This document shows, piece after piece, positions 1-11,800 of a stretch of DNA of 64,000 nt. The notes beneath the pieces are model-generated. The model saw only the letters and a program-made list of their open reading frames with translations, was not told the origin of the DNA and did no database searches. Made by a program: the position numbers and the translations under genes. Position 1 is the stretch's first letter, and every line of letters begins with the position of its first letter. This DNA is from Antedon bifida (lineage: Eukaryota; Echinodermata; Crinoidea; Comatulida; Antedonidae). The stretch is taken from assembly GCA_963402885.1 (NCBI GenBank), contig OY727095.1:19411001-19475000 (forward strand), in the 5' to 3' direction.

Positions 1-37
1 ACTTCAATTTTGTTACTTTAATTGCGACAACAATTAA

Positions 38-500
38 TTGAGTGTAGCTGGCTGGCGAGCAGTTTGTTTACGCAGAACATAAATAAAGGATACACAAAAT
101 TATTGTAATTGAATCTTCTTTATGTATAACAGAATCCAAAAGCAACATAAATATAATCCAAAGCAACATAAGTATAATTCCAAAGCCACATAAGTATAAA
201 TCCATCTAAGTAAACTCCAGGTTTATAATAAAAATGGTGTGCTGGTAACAAAAAATGAACTGCCCTTACTGGGTGCTCAGCTACAACTAGCTGGTAGAAC
301 TAAGAACAAAAGAAACTGACTGCCCAATGCAGTAAACAACTGCTGGATAAAATAATATGCAAATTAGGCAATTGAACAAAAGAAACTTTAACTAAATACA
401 GTTACACTAGACGTATTCGTTAATTCGGTTAATAATTAATAACACTTACATATAAACAAACATATACCTAGTCCTGTTCATCTACTCACACCTAGCTGTC
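38..500 (-). repeat. LTR copy (left) of a gypsy-like retroelement
   Basis: Starts at the shared ttgagtgtagctggctggcg and ends at cctagctgtc. It matches 4681-5160 over its whole length with scattered substitutions and a few indels; for example the right copies carry an extra ccgcagctgcag block. The gag/protease frames between the copies run on the minus strand, so this would be the element's 3' LTR. I see no clear TG...CA ends, primer-binding site or target duplication. The divergence from the right copy suggests an old insertion or copies of different origin. Confidence 0.75.
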
Positions 501-724
501 GAATGTATTTCGCCTCCGCGATGAACGTCAAAAACAACAATTGATTAGCGTCGGAGTAAAATTACAGAATACGCGATTGTAAATTTAGGGATGTAAATAA
601 ATAAATGTTTTGGCTAAACAGTGGGTGCACAAGTTTAATAGGCTCTTAGATAGTGAACACCCCCCATAATTAATGTAATCTACCAAATTTTTGTTGTTTC
701 TACAAAACAACGAACGGATTTTCA

Positions 725-1661
725 GAAATGTGAAATAACATATTAGTAAAAGCTTCCTCCCCTGTCCTGCCATCTTTCCCGCCACATAAATTCGTCAAGG
801 TATTCCGGCAACCATTCTCGTTTACACCCTCGCATTCTTTTTAACTTTAATTTAGCACGATTCCAGTAGGACTCTATGTTTTGAGTGTGGACTCCTGTAT
901 TGGGTCAACACAATTCTTACTGTGGTTCACTGTTAAATGTCCATCTACTGTACCACATCCATGTCCTACACTCTGTAATACGTCTTCCATTTATCAGAAT
1001 ATATTATGGTTCCAGGAATGTACGCGTGCTTCAATGATTGGTAGTAGAGTTTGTGCAGATCTGTTTTCTACCACCTCCATATAGCCAAGGGCTGGCTTAT
1101 AAGTCGTGTCGGCCAGACCAAACACCCACAGTGTCGGGGCTTCTCTACCTCTACCATTCTGGAATGAAATGATAATGTACATTAGTTTCTTTTCTTAATA
1201 TACGGTAGGCATATAGATATTTCCCCTTCGCTATGCTTATCCGTGTATTAATCTTAATTAATAGCATATGGGTAATATGCTCAATATTTGTAAAGTAATT
1301 ATCTAGAAATTAGGCTGTCAATGTACGAACATTCAAATATAAATTGTTTGTTTACCATGGTTTCTTGTTTTAATTTACTAATAACAGTAATTACCTGATT
1401 TATTTAATAAGGTTAGGCATGAATTGATTAATTATTAAATTACTGTCCAAATGGTTTTTTAAACTTTTTGTTTAATGATGGAAATAATGGTAATTTAACA
1501 GCTTTAACTACTTACATTAGCATTTGGTAAATCCATAGCCCAGTAGTAAATGGTCAGTAGCCAAAAGTCCAGTGTTATCTTAACCCGCTGCAAGAAGGTC
1601 CCAGTCAGTAAACTTATGTTTGAGGAGCATTTCCCACACCTCCAAGCATAAGTATCAATAC
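725..1661 (-). pseudogene. Merlin/ISXO2-like transposase, decayed, two exons visible
   Basis: Minus-strand exon 1516-1661 has a tttttaag acceptor and a GTAAGT donor. It encodes a WRCGKC start and FWLLTIYYWAMDLPNAN, like the N-terminal part of IS1016/ISXO2 transposases. Exon about 725-1158 (acceptor tcattccag) encodes LWVFGLADT, ENRSAQTLLPIIEARV, IYSDKWKTYYR, VNHSKNCVDP, TGVHTQNIESYWNRAKLK and YLDEFMWRERW. This is the order of the DDE_Tnp_IS1595 domain, with its conserved HT..IE..W and EFMWR motifs. The exon with the first catalytic Asp was not found. At least two frameshifts and a TAG break the second exon, so it is inactive. It sits inside the span of the LTR element and is probably a nested insertion. 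Confidence 0.72.
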
Positions 1662-2009
1662 CTTAAAAATATAAAAACATTAAGTGATGACTTTAAATAA
1701 ATATATAGAGTAGGCGAAATTAACGAACAAACTTTCATAAATAATATGTATTATATGGAAAAAGTGAAATAAATATTATTATTCATTATATTTCTAAAAT
1801 TTAAAAGGGTGAAAATAATAATATTAATAAATATATAATTGAATTGATCACTTTATTTCCGAATAAATATTCCATATATACAACAAATACAAAACGGAAA
1901 ATCACACTAAAATAGGAGTGAAGATCGTAACATAGTCTGTAGCAACATTCTCAATGTTGTTGAGGTATGATTTTTGATATATTGAGTAGAGTAGTGTATT
2001 TTGTTTGTT

Positions 2010-2380
2010 GATAGTGTTGTGTAGTTGATGGAAATGTGTGTTTCCAAATATATCATATTTGTGGTATTGAAAGTAAAGTTAAGTGGAATATTGCGCGGGT
2101 ACAGTATGTTGGAGATGGATTTAATAAGATCAAGAGAGTTTACTTTAATGTTGATGATTAGTGCGCCTTCTTCTATATATCGGGTAAATAAGAAGTTTGA
2201 AGGGTTAAGTTGAAATCTGTTCTTTAGTGGTGGTGAGGAAGTCTAATTTGTTCAAGAGGAAGGTTAAGTTAGCAATTTGGGTGCTATGGTATCCCATAAT
2301 AATTCCTTGTGTTGGTTTATAAAGGTCGTCTCCTACTTTGAAATAAGCGTTGTTAATAATGTTGTTTATCATATTCCCTC
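2010..2380 (-). pseudogene. Reverse-transcriptase-like fragment (possible Penelope-type)
   Basis: Minus-strand translation, in shifted frames, gives NNAYFKVGDDLYKPTQGIIM followed by GYHSTQIANLTFLLNKLDF. Further on it gives FLFTRYIEEGALIIN and a stretch ending ILYPRNIPL. This resembles the ..QxxGixMG..sP..ANl.. and RYiDD.. blocks of retroelements whose RT carries an intron-type RYVDD motif, with the second Asp changed here. Stops and frame changes separate the pieces. The similarity is judged by eye only, and the family assignment is tentative. It abuts the end of the gypsy-like reading frame near 2400. Confidence 0.4.
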
Positions 2381-2631
2381 AAATAGCTTTTTACTGTCGA
2401 TGTCACATTATTCGGATAAGTTGGGTATCTACTCAGCGCATCTGTACATTTATTTTGCTTCCCCATAGGAGGAATTAATTTACTATTAAGCTTAACACCA
2501 CAAGGCAACCTCACCATAGTACCATCTTCACAAACATAAATATCATTAACCAGCCCCTTCCCAACCTGAATACTGGATGGACCATTTTCTTCACTTTCAT
2601 TCACTACATCTACCACACCCACTTCAACCAT
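2353..2631 (-). pseudogene. Gypsy pol remnant: linker joined to RNase H C-terminus
   Basis: A 92-residue frame. Residues 57-70 read GKQNKCTDALSRYP, the signature that closes the RNase H domain of Ty3/gypsy elements (consensus GxxNxxADALSR). The residues before it continue the acidic linker that follows the protease and contain no reverse transcriptase. All of RT and nearly all of RNase H are therefore missing between protease and DALSR. No integrase frame follows downstream on the minus strand. The element could not move on its own. Confidence 0.65.
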
Positions 2632-2641
2632 ACCATTCAGT

Positions 2642-3043
2642 TCACGAATCTCTGGTCTGTTTTCCGGTTTGGCCGCAGAAGCAATTATTTTCGCCAGGCA
2701 TTAGCTTAATTTTCTCAGTTGAATTAGTTACTACATCAATAGGGATATCCCGTCCCCTAATATTAACACAACCGTCCAGGATATTTATAGGAATATTAGT
2801 TATATTTGTTTTCTCAGAGGTAGGTAATACAAGAACATTATTATTTAAAGATTCTGAATCCTGAATATAACACTTGACTCTACTAATGCTTAAAGGGGCA
2901 ACTTCTTCTTCCTTAGCCACAGTTGTTGCATTAAGGTAATTATTTGCCTCCTTAGAAACTTCCTTAGTAAGTAACACACGAAGCGCATTGCAACCCAATA
3001 TTACTGGATGAGATTTTTTCTGAAAAGTGAAATCTTCCTTCAT
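2642..3043 (-). pseudogene. Retropepsin C-terminal part and pol linker, frameshifted from upstream
   Basis: This continues the protease started in the neighbouring minus-strand frame. HPVILGCNALRVLL matches the ILG..aL strand near the end of retropepsin domains. The following 90 residues are acidic and unmatched, as in the linker before RT in gypsy elements. The preceding segment lies in a different frame, overlapping by only a few bases at about 3043, which implies a frameshift that is either mutational or programmed. I favour mutation because further upstream breaks exist. Confidence 0.6.
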
Positions 3044-3822
3044 TATAAGAAATCCAACTTCACTAACATTATTCCCAACTTTAACCCTGGCCCTAACGTA
3101 ACCCTCAATTGGTATATATATATACCTGAAACTCCGACTACTTTAAAAGAATCATTTAAAGCATTGGGAGTCCCAGTCTTATCCCGTAAATGTTTATTAA
3201 AAAATGAGCCATTTATCAAACTCGTCTCAGCACCAGTGTCCATCACACATGGTGTCTTTAACCCATTGATCTCAATCTCTACCATGGGGCTTTTTGTTAC
3301 CAACAACTCACAAGGATTCACTTTATCTAGATTTGCTTGAACAACCCTAACCCCAGTAGTAACAATTTCAGGAATAGGCTTATCATCCGATTGTACTTGA
3401 GAAGGGACAACTGGAATAGATTTCTCCTTAATTCTACAATTTATTTTCTTATGCCCCACTTGCCCACAATTGAAACATTTAAAAAGGAACCTGTTTGGCG
3501 CATTAAAATTGCAATTTCTAGCCAAATGACCTGGTCGTCCACAACTATGGCAAATGGTTTCAGAGCGATATGATTTTTCTGTAGGTCTTAACCCCTTCAA
3601 AGCCCCAATTACGTCAGTTAGGGAATTCTTAAGTTCCTGTACATCTTTTTTTAACTCGCAAATGGTTGGATCCACCCTTTCTACAGATTTAATAGCCAAG
3701 GTATTAATGTTTTTGGTTTTTTTAAATTGGGAGTCTGGGAAAACTTCCAATAAATCTTTTCTCAGTTCTAAAAATGATTTGCTATCACCCAAAACAAACT
3801 GTCGTAATTGGGTTTGAGTCAT
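3043..3822 (-). CDS. Gag C-terminus with two zinc knuckles plus retropepsin
   Basis: A 259-residue frame. Two CCHC zinc knuckles are visible near residues 92-105 (CHSCGRPGHLARNC) and 115-128 (CFNCGQVGHKKINC), which bind genomic RNA in gag nucleocapsids. The aspartic protease active site VMDTGAETSLING follows at about residues 191-203. Gag and protease thus lie in one frame, as in many gypsy-like elements. The upstream part of gag (through TLKDRLIRGCRDDMTQTQL) sits in a different frame, a frameshift near 3870. The frame ends inside the protease. It is a non-functional relic of the LTR element bounded by 38-500 and 4681-5160. Confidence 0.8.
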   Translation of the reverse strand: MTQTQLRQFVLGDSKSFLELRKDLLEVFPDSQFKKTKNINTLAIKSVERVDPTICELKKDVQELKNSLTDVIGALKGLRPTEKSYRSETICHSCGRPGHLARNCNFNAPNRFLFKCFNCGQVGHKKINCRIKEKSIPVVPSQVQSDDKPIPEIVTTGVRVVQANLDKVNPCELLVTKSPMVEIEINGLKTPCVMDTGAETSLINGSFFNKHLRDKTGTPNALNDSFKVVGVSGIYIYQLRVTLGPGLKLGIMLVKLDFL

Positions 3823-3854
3823 ATCATCTCTACACCCACGGATTAACCTATCTT

Positions 3855-4391
3855 TTAATGTTTTATTTTCATAACTTCTAAAGTATTAGTTTCAACATCG
3901 GATTCAGTAGCTGCTACCATTCGGTCATACAGTCTTAGAAGGGCATTACTATAATCAGCTAAGCTTTCATCTTCGCGCTGAATCCTATTGTGCAATTTAC
4001 TAGTTAACGCAGGTAATTTCTCCCCAGGTCCAAATCGAGATTTCAAAAGTTTCACAATCTCAACGGAATCTTCTTTCACCTCAGCAGAACGACAAGTTAT
4101 TTCCTCTTTAGCAGGACCCTCCAAATGAGTTAATAGTATCTGGGCTTTATCCCTCCCATCCACTTTATAATAGCTACAATATTCTTCGACCTCTGTAATG
4201 AATTCAATCAGTGATATGTCTGAAACCATTTTAGGATGACCACGAAATTTAGTAAGTTTTAATTTAATTTCATTGTTATAATTTAAAAGGTTACAAGCAT
4301 TGGCATCTTGAATTGTAAGGTTAGCATAAAGACTTTTAAAGTCCCATGTAATAAAAAATTGCGTATCGGAATATATTATTAAGTTGATCAC
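3855..4391 (-). pseudogene. Gag capsid-like region
   Basis: A 178-residue frame. KLTKFRGHPKMVSDISLIEF and the stretch DKAQILLTHLEGPAKEEI match the capsid of gypsy/PNMA-type gag proteins: a K.fkG start, then helices around RDKaq.LltyLeG.A. Then comes KSRFGPGEKL...R.QREDESLADYSNALLRL. It is separated from the knuckle/protease frame by a frameshift near 3870, and from the N-terminal frame at 4461-4655 by stops. The first about 30 residues before NNEIKLKL are probably not native gag. Confidence 0.65.
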
Positions 4392-4460
4392 GAATGTAAA
4401 TATTATGTGTGTATTTGCTTTTCTGCCAAGAAAACAATTATTATACTATGTATGAATGAC

Positions 4461-4655
4461 TTAATAAATCGAATCTGAATCTCCTGATCTATCAAGTATC
4501 ATGTCACTTATGACACCCTCATTGGGTTCTACGGCATCACTCACAGCGTCGATAAGTCTGTGCAACCGCTTCCTTTCACTAGAAAAGGCCTTAATCTTCA
4601 CATCACGATTATATTCGAGACCCTTCTCGGTTAACTTTCTCTCTCTTTTATCCAT
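4461..4655 (-). pseudogene. Gag N-terminal segment
   Basis: A 64-residue frame beginning MDKRERKLTEKGLEYNRDVK about 26 bp inside the LTR edge. KR.RKLTEKGLEY...K..AF.S..KRLHRLID resembles the basic N-terminus common in gag proteins of invertebrate LTR elements. The position just inside the 5' LTR (minus strand) and the ATG fit a gag start. A stop separates it from the capsid-like frame. The intervening leader shows no convincing tRNA primer-binding site. Confidence 0.55.
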
Positions 4656-4680
4656 AATTACTACTTCATTTTTTGTTTAG

Positions 4681-5160
4681 TTGAGTGTAGCTGGCTGGCG
4701 AGCAGTTTGTTTACGCAGAACATAAATAAAGGATACACAAAATTATTGTAATTGAATCTTCTTTATGTATAACAGAATCCAAAAGCAACATAAATATAAT
4801 CCAAAGCAGCATAAGTATAATTCCAAAGCCACATAAGTATAAATCCATGTAAGTAAACTTCTGGTTTAAAATAAAAATGGTGTGCTGGTAACAAAAAATG
4901 AACTGCCCTTACTGGGTGCTCAGCTACAACTAGCTGGTAGAACTAAGAACAAAAGAAACTGACTGCCCAATACAGTAAACAACTGCTGGATAAAATAATA
5001 TGCAAATTAGGCAATTGAACAAAAGACTTTAACTAAATACAACCGCAGCTGCAGTTACACTAGACGTATTTGTTCGGTTTGTTAATAACACTTACATAAA
5101 ACAAACATATAACCTAGAGAGGTCTACCTAGTCCTGTTCATCTACTCACACCTAGCTGTC
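4681..5160 (-). repeat. LTR copy (right, 5' LTR of the gypsy-like element)
   Basis: Homologous to 38-500 in the same orientation, with the gag start 26 bp away on its left side. Ends at cctagctgtc, followed by a flank beginning aaggcggtac. It is the first half of a longer exact tandem duplication. Confidence 0.75.
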
Positions 5161-5827
5161 AAGGCGGTACATCTTTTTCATAGAAATAACAACAAAATAC
5201 CTGGTACAATATTCTCCCGTATTAATTTTAGAATCTCCATTTCTGTTGTTCCACAAATAGCTGGCTGGCGAGCAGTTTGTTTACGCAGAACATAAATAAA
5301 GGATACACAAAATTATTGTAATTGAATCTTCTTTATGTATAACAGAATCCAAAAGCAACATAAATATAATCCAAAGCAGCATAAGTATAATTCCAAAGCC
5401 ACATAAGTATAAATCCATGTAAGTAAACTTCTGGTTTAAAATAAAAATGGTGTGCTGGTAACAAAAAATGAACTGCCCTTACTGGGTGCTCAGCTACAAC
5501 TAGCTGGTAGAACTAAGAACAAAAGAAACTGACTGCCCAATACAGTAAACAACTGCTGGATAAAATAATATGCAAATTAGGCAATTGAACAAAAGACTTT
5601 AACTAAATACAACCGCAGCTGCAGTTACACTAGACGTATTTGTTCGGTTTGTTAATAACACTTACATAAAACAAACATATAACCTAGAGAGGTCTACCTA
5701 GTCCTGTTCATCTACTCACACCTAGCTGTCAAGGCGGTACATCTTTTTCATAGAAATAACAACAAAATACCTGGTACAATATTCTCCCGTATTAATTTTA
5801 GAATCTCCATTTCTGTTGTTCCACAAA
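4688..5827. repeat. Exact 570-bp tandem duplication containing an LTR and 98 bp of flank
   Basis: Unit 1 is 4688-5257 and unit 2 is 5258-5827. I compared the lines by eye and found no mismatch. Each unit holds the LTR from tagctggctggcg through cctagctgtc plus the following flank to ccacaaa. Unit 2 then continues into unique sequence (cagtgcaata). Absence of differences means the duplication is very recent or an assembly artefact. Confidence 0.85.
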
Positions 5828-6147
5828 CAGTGCAATACCCCTTTTACACCGCAAGCAAAAAGGCGGATTTGATCCGGAATTGTGTAACCCGAAAGAAAAC
5901 CCACAGAAATGCGGAATTATATGCCGGTCGGTGTAAACGACCTAACAAGGTTATCCGGGTACCTGAACCAAATAAACTTTTTTCCCGGCTATTGAGCAAA
6001 AACAGGCATACACACATTTAATTTTTTTTTTATCTATTACTAATTAACTGAAACTCTTCAATTTACAATGGCAGCTCTCCCTTGCTTTACAAACATATTC
6101 TCCATGTATTTCACTAAATATCCATTGAAATTGTCTCTTTTTGATTT

Positions 6148-6962
6148 GCTAATAATAAGCTTAGTTAAAATCAAATTTAACCATTTTATATTACAGTATT
6201 ATCTTGCATTAACTTGCTCTTATAAACCCCTCAGTGCTTCAGCTCATTATACCCAGATAATCTTGTGGATTATGTATCATTATTTAATATTCGTTATTTA
6301 TTTGTAAATAAAGATAACAAATTGAATTTTTTTAAACCATATTAATAATAGATTGAAAAGTCGTAAACCTTTTTACCTTTGTAAATCTTTTTGCTGGCTC
6401 CAATTAATTTTGCAAGCATTCATTATTCCAAGGAATCTTTTAGCATCCATTGTTTGGTGTCAGATATGAGAATATACCTGAAGAGTATGAAACAGATTGG
6501 ACAGACATTTAACACAAAAGTGATGGCCACAATGACTGGTTTACATTACATAAGTTACATTTGTAAATGTTTCCATCATCATCTGTTAAACTCCATTTTC
6601 ATTTGTGATTTCATTAAGTATGAATAGATCGGCTTATTATACAGTTTAATTTGACATTCTTATGCTAATAATAAGCTTAGTTAAAATCAAATTTAACAAT
6701 TATATCACAGTATTATCTTGCATTAACTTGCTCTTATAAACCCCTCAGCGCTTCAGCTCATTATACCCAGATAATCTTGTGGATTTATTGGTGATGTATC
6801 ATTATTTATTATTTGTTATTTTTTTATAAAGATATCAAATTGAATATTTTTTTCTATTAATAATAAAATTAATAATAGATTAAAAATTCGTAAATCTTTT
6901 TTCTGGCTTCAATTCATTTTGCAAGCATTCATTATTCCAAGGCATCTTTTAGCATCCATTGC
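6148..6962. repeat. Diverged direct duplication of about 300 bp
   Basis: 6148-6452 and 6664-6961 align along their length. Shared blocks include gctaataataagcttag, ttaacttgctcttataaacc, cattatacccagataatctt and tttgcaagcattcattattc. Spacing is 516 bp, with point changes and short indels. No coding capacity is seen in either copy. Confidence 0.75.
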
Positions 6963-6964
6963 TT

Positions 6965-9900
6965 GCTTACAGATACATTCTTGTGTAAAATAAATTCTTT
7001 GAGATCTTTTTTCCCTTTTCTGGTCGCCCCCAAGTCCATGACAATGCATCCAAAGATCCCAAGTAGTGGATGGTTGAATAGTTTCTATTCATCTCAATGT
7101 GCTTTGAAACAACACAAGTTTACCTAAGGGTGGGCATGGAAAGTAGTCTGTTCAACCCCCAAACAGTTACAGGGTGATTTTTTTTTAAATTCTTGTTGGA
7201 ATACTTTTCTTGTCTTCTGGTTATCTTTTCTTTTTAAATTCTTATGAATGTGATGTTTTTGGTTGGTCTATAGACATGAAAAAAACACAGCCATGATTAT
7301 TAAAGTATGTATAATTGTACATAATTTGTGAATTGGTTAAGTTGGTCGTGGTGCTTTAATTTGAAACATGATTGATAGGTTCACTTATTTCTGTATTGAG
7401 TCAAATTCAGTTTCATGTGATAACCAACGTAAATGAAATTAAATAGGCAATTTTTAATTTTTATAAAAGTGCATTCAGTTACTTTTCTTAGGTGTACTGT
7501 GCGCACGCCTTCAGCAATAAATAATTTTGGAAGACATCATTTTTTTGGGAAGTAAAATATGATTTATAATATTAAAATTCAATGAATTATGAATATTAAT
7601 TATAAATATGAATGTTAAGATAGTTTAATTTACCCTAAATCAGAGGCCACAATTTTTATTCTAGATTGTACATTTTAAAATATGAATTTGACAGTCTTTC
7701 ATTTCATTCAACATGCAGAGATACATTTCAGCTATGGTATTTCATTTCTTTCAATTGCAATCTGGATCAATCTGGAGGTCTCTGGTGCAATCTACAGGTT
7801 AACATCATCGTATATCTGCCAACAGATTCAATAGATGTGTATTAGGTGTTGCTATACCACAACTAAATGAAGTTTTGTTTTATGCTGCTGATAACTTTAT
7901 ATCTGTTGCTCATCATAAGATCAGGATCAACTCAAACTGTGTGTCCAGAATTATATACTAATCAGTATCATCCAAAAAAACATTTCTCCTACTGATAAAT
8001 GTAGGTTGTTATTTTCAACAAAAGATCATGAACCAGAACGTCATACTTTCATGCCAGAATACAGCCATCGACTATACACTGAGCTGACATATCACAATAT
8101 CAAGCATAAAATAAGGGCAATACTAAACTTTATACTGCATTATATACAGAGTTTGGTAAAAAATGCATTGATATATTACTTTTGCTCTTTGCCAGGAAAC
8201 TTTTCAATTTGCTCTTGAAGAAAATGATAATGGCTTGTAGACCTATGAATACGTCAGTAATACAATATAGAAGACGGTGACTATGAAGAGTTTTAAGTCA
8301 CATGGCCAGGAAGTAACATTCTTTAATTATGAACATTCAATGTCATCACTGAATGCATACTTGATTTCAAATCAAATTCAGCTGGATTTAGACAGTGCAG
8401 AGCACAAATGGTTGTCACATTGTCAGTACAATGTAGAATTGACAGTCTACCAATGACATTTTAAGCAACCAACACTCTTTAATCTTTCAAGTTATGATAT
8501 GGCAACATCTAAATACCACCATTATTGGACCACAGAGATGATGCGAACTAGACAATTAACGACAATGTTACTGTGGTTAAGGAGGAGATAAATAATTTCC
8601 ATTTTATATGCAGTTGAATGAAGTTATGAATAGAAAGTGTCTCTACTTGTGGAATGTTTTGGACTGTTCGTGGGTCATTCTCTGTCAAATTTGACTTTCC
8701 TTCTCAACCTTATTTCGGTTGAAATTTTATAAAAATTTTGCATTTGTTTTTAGCAAATCGTTAAATCAATTGTTATCGAATAATATTATAACAACTTTCA
8801 GCATCCATATCTTCATTTTCTTCTTCACCACTTTTTTGAATATCTTAATTCTATCCAGATTACATGATGTCACCTTGTGTTGTCACCCCAGGCATGACTT
8901 GCACTTCCTTTAAACTCTATCAAGATAGGATGAAAATACTGTGGATTTTCTGTTAGTGCCTCTGATTGTCTTCTCTCGGCATCACTCTTTTACTTTTCTG
9001 TAATTCTTCTACATAGTTTAGTCATCCCTATTTTTCTTTTCTTTTTTCTCTCTCTTTTAAATTTCACTTCCGTTTCAGTAGTTTTTTAATTGGTCTTGAA
9101 GTGTTTGCATGGTGTCATTTAGTATAGTAGAAAATGTTATTAGTATTCAAGGATTGTCTTGCAGAAAATATTTCCATCATCTGCTCTGACCATGAGCAGG
9201 TGAGGTTTTTTTTTAAAATTCTGCTGTTATTTTCATTTCTTTGTAGTTTAAATTAGCACTTGTATGCATAAATGCTCAACCAATAAATTGGTACAGTACT
9301 GCAGAAATATATTTATAAGAATTAAATGCATGCAATACAGCATCCATAACATAGATGTACTCCATCATTTCCAAAGCAAATTTTTGTTTCAATTTATATT
9401 TGAATCAATGTGAAAACCAGCAATACAAAAGGTTGTGGTTATGGTACCTTGGTATAAACTCCTATTGAATTCCTTCTTTTTACACATTTTGAAGTCTTCC
9501 TAAATACTTCATTTTGCTAATTCAAAATGATTTAAAACAGTTTTTTTTAAATTCGAATGGTTGTAGGTGATAGTGGTAGTTTATAGAAGTTTCAAAGAGG
9601 TATTCAAAGTAGCTGCAGCTTTCGATCTTAGTTGATTTATTTTTCTCAATCAACTGATGTACTGTAGATTCTGCAATGAAAAACATTTCAATTTTACATT
9701 TCTTCAGTTTTTGTGTTTCTAAATTTATTAGTTGAAAAATAGCCTAGTCAACAGCCTCATTGTATTTTGATGGCCACTTAGTGCCACCAGATTTACTTGG
9801 ATGGTGTCAGCACTCACTAATTGGGTTTGCCTAAATGAATACTAATACTCCTTAAATTAGTTTTGATCAAAATTGGTGGATGTTTCGTCGTTAGCATTTT

Positions 9901-10260
9901 TGCCATTTTCCCCATCCCTGTTGGTAAAATGGATAATCCCTTAGCAAAGCCGAATGCTTAAATAGCCTTTGACAAGGATTTGATAAGCATTTGAATGCTA
10001 ATTTAGTGGTCAATTTTAGATTTTAGGCATTCATAGTTTAAACCACTTAATCGGAATGCTAAGAAAAGTTTTCAACCATTCATATGTGAATGCTCAACCA
10101 ATCAGATCAATCCTCACAAACTGCCAAAAAAACAAAAACCAATTTAAATTCAAGAGACCAATGGCTAGAGAAAGGCTGCTGAGTGAGAAGCCCTAGACTG
10201 CAGCATTCCTTCTTTTTACAGCTTACCTGCTGGCAACACTAACACAGATTTTGCTGATAT
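6965..10260. other. Long AT-rich stretch without a recognisable gene
   Basis: I read both strands and found only short open frames without known motifs and no splice-bounded coding run. At 7740-8220 there is a slightly less AT-rich patch with a 70-codon frame starting at 8006; I recognise nothing in it. Poly-T and poly-A runs are scattered throughout. Confidence 0.5.
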
Positions 10261-10490
10261 TAAAAGGTATTGGGTTCTGGTCAACCCATACCCATGCCAA
10301 ACTCTGTACCCAACTTGGCTATACCGTACCCAAATAATTGGTCAACTCGTACCCATTTTCCAAACCTACCCATACCAACTTGTACCCAATTATTTGACTA
10401 AGTATTTGGCTTACTCGTATCGTTTTTTGGCTTTTTCACACAGATCACTCATTATTTTATTGCGAATTTGTTTTCACCTATTTATCATTT

Positions 10491-10893
10491 GTATCACAGT
10501 ATATTATTATTACTTTATAAATCATCTATTTTATTTTATAGGGCCTCACAGTATATTACTTTTAATATGAATTATCTATTTATTTTTATAGGGCCTCACA
10601 GTATATTACTTTTAATATGAATCATCTATTTATTTTTATAGGGCCTCACAGTATATTACTTTTAATATGAATCATCTATTTATTTTTATAGGGCCTCACA
10701 GTATATTACTTTTAATATGAATCATCTATTTATTTTTATAGGGCCTCACAGTATATTACTTTATGAATTATTATCTATTTATTTTTATAGGGCCTCACAG
10801 TATATTACTTTATGAATTATTATCTATTTATTTTTATAGGGCCTCACAGTATATTACTTTATGAATTACTATCTATATATTTTTATAGGGCCT
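10491..10893. repeat. 50-bp minisatellite, about 8 copies
   Basis: The gggcctcacag anchor recurs at 10541, 10591, 10641, 10691, 10741, 10790 and 10839, and a degenerate last unit starts at 10888. Early units are 50 bp with tttaatatgaatcatct. The last units are 49 bp with ttatgaattattatct. Units within each half are nearly identical, so the array grew in two steps. Confidence 0.9.
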
Positions 10894-10999
10894 GAATGTT
10901 GAACTGTAAGGAAAACAAACTTACACACATTTTTCGAAAATTCAGATATTTTTAAATCTTTAAATTAATATAAAAAACAAACAAATATATATAAATAGA

Positions 11000-11800
11000 A
11001 AAGCAAAAGTACTGTATAATTACTTTATTAAACACTATATACTGGCAGAGGCATACATGATAATTAACAATTAAACATAATAACCATGTTAAAAAAAGAA
11101 AGAAAGATACAAAATTTAATACCACATATATGTACAGTATATATATACAATATTTAAATTATGTAAATACAAAGTAATTTAATACTAAAAACACAGTTTA
11201 AAAATGGCTACTGAAAAATACAAAAGCACATTTTAAAGTTCAGATAATCTTGAAATTACTACCGGTACCAAATATATGTATATATTAAAATCCAAAGGCA
11301 AAATACTGAAAAAATGACAATGTTTGTGGGTATCAGTGGCTGGAGCTAAATCAAAACGATAAAGTAAAACAGCCAGAAAAGTTAGCAGAGCTTTCGGGCA
11401 ACAATAGCCCTTTATCAGTGCAAGTGAAGGTACTTGGACAAGATAGATATATATCAGGCAAGCGCTGCCTGGGTGGACAGGAATAAGAGGCATAAGGCTG
11501 GTGAATAGAGGGTGTAGATAATATTGTGTAGAAAACAAAGAAGATCGCTTGGTAGATATAAACAATTTTGAAATAAAACTAAAAAACAGCTTAAATGGTG
11601 GTTAATATATATATATTTATGTTTTTTTATAATATTTACATCATATTATAAAAATACAAAGTAATTCAATACTAAAAACACAGTTTAAAAATGTCAGTTT
11701 AAAATCAATGGGTGATCAACAACCCATAAAAAAACAGAAAAACAAAAGTACTCTTTGGACACTAGATACTGACAGAGGCATGCAAATTAACAATACCATA
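11000..11800. repeat. Two short modules each present twice in swapped order
   Basis: Module A (actatatactggcagaggca, about 11025) recurs as actagatactgacagaggca at about 11760. Module B (aatacaaagtaatttaatac plus aaaaacacagtttaaaaatg, about 11166-11206) recurs at 11655-11692. All are in direct orientation, but the order is A-B then B-A. No protein is supported; the 110-codon minus-strand frame here looks like chance. Confidence 0.55.

Noticed and set aside
38-5160. Calling a complete, autonomous LTR retrotransposon
   Set aside because: No RT palm or integrase, broken gag frames, no clear primer site or target duplication, and other transposon relics lie inside.
11233-11565. 110-codon minus-strand frame
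   Set aside because: Composition is like translated AT-rich repeat; no motif, no splice partner, overlaps a duplicated non-coding block.
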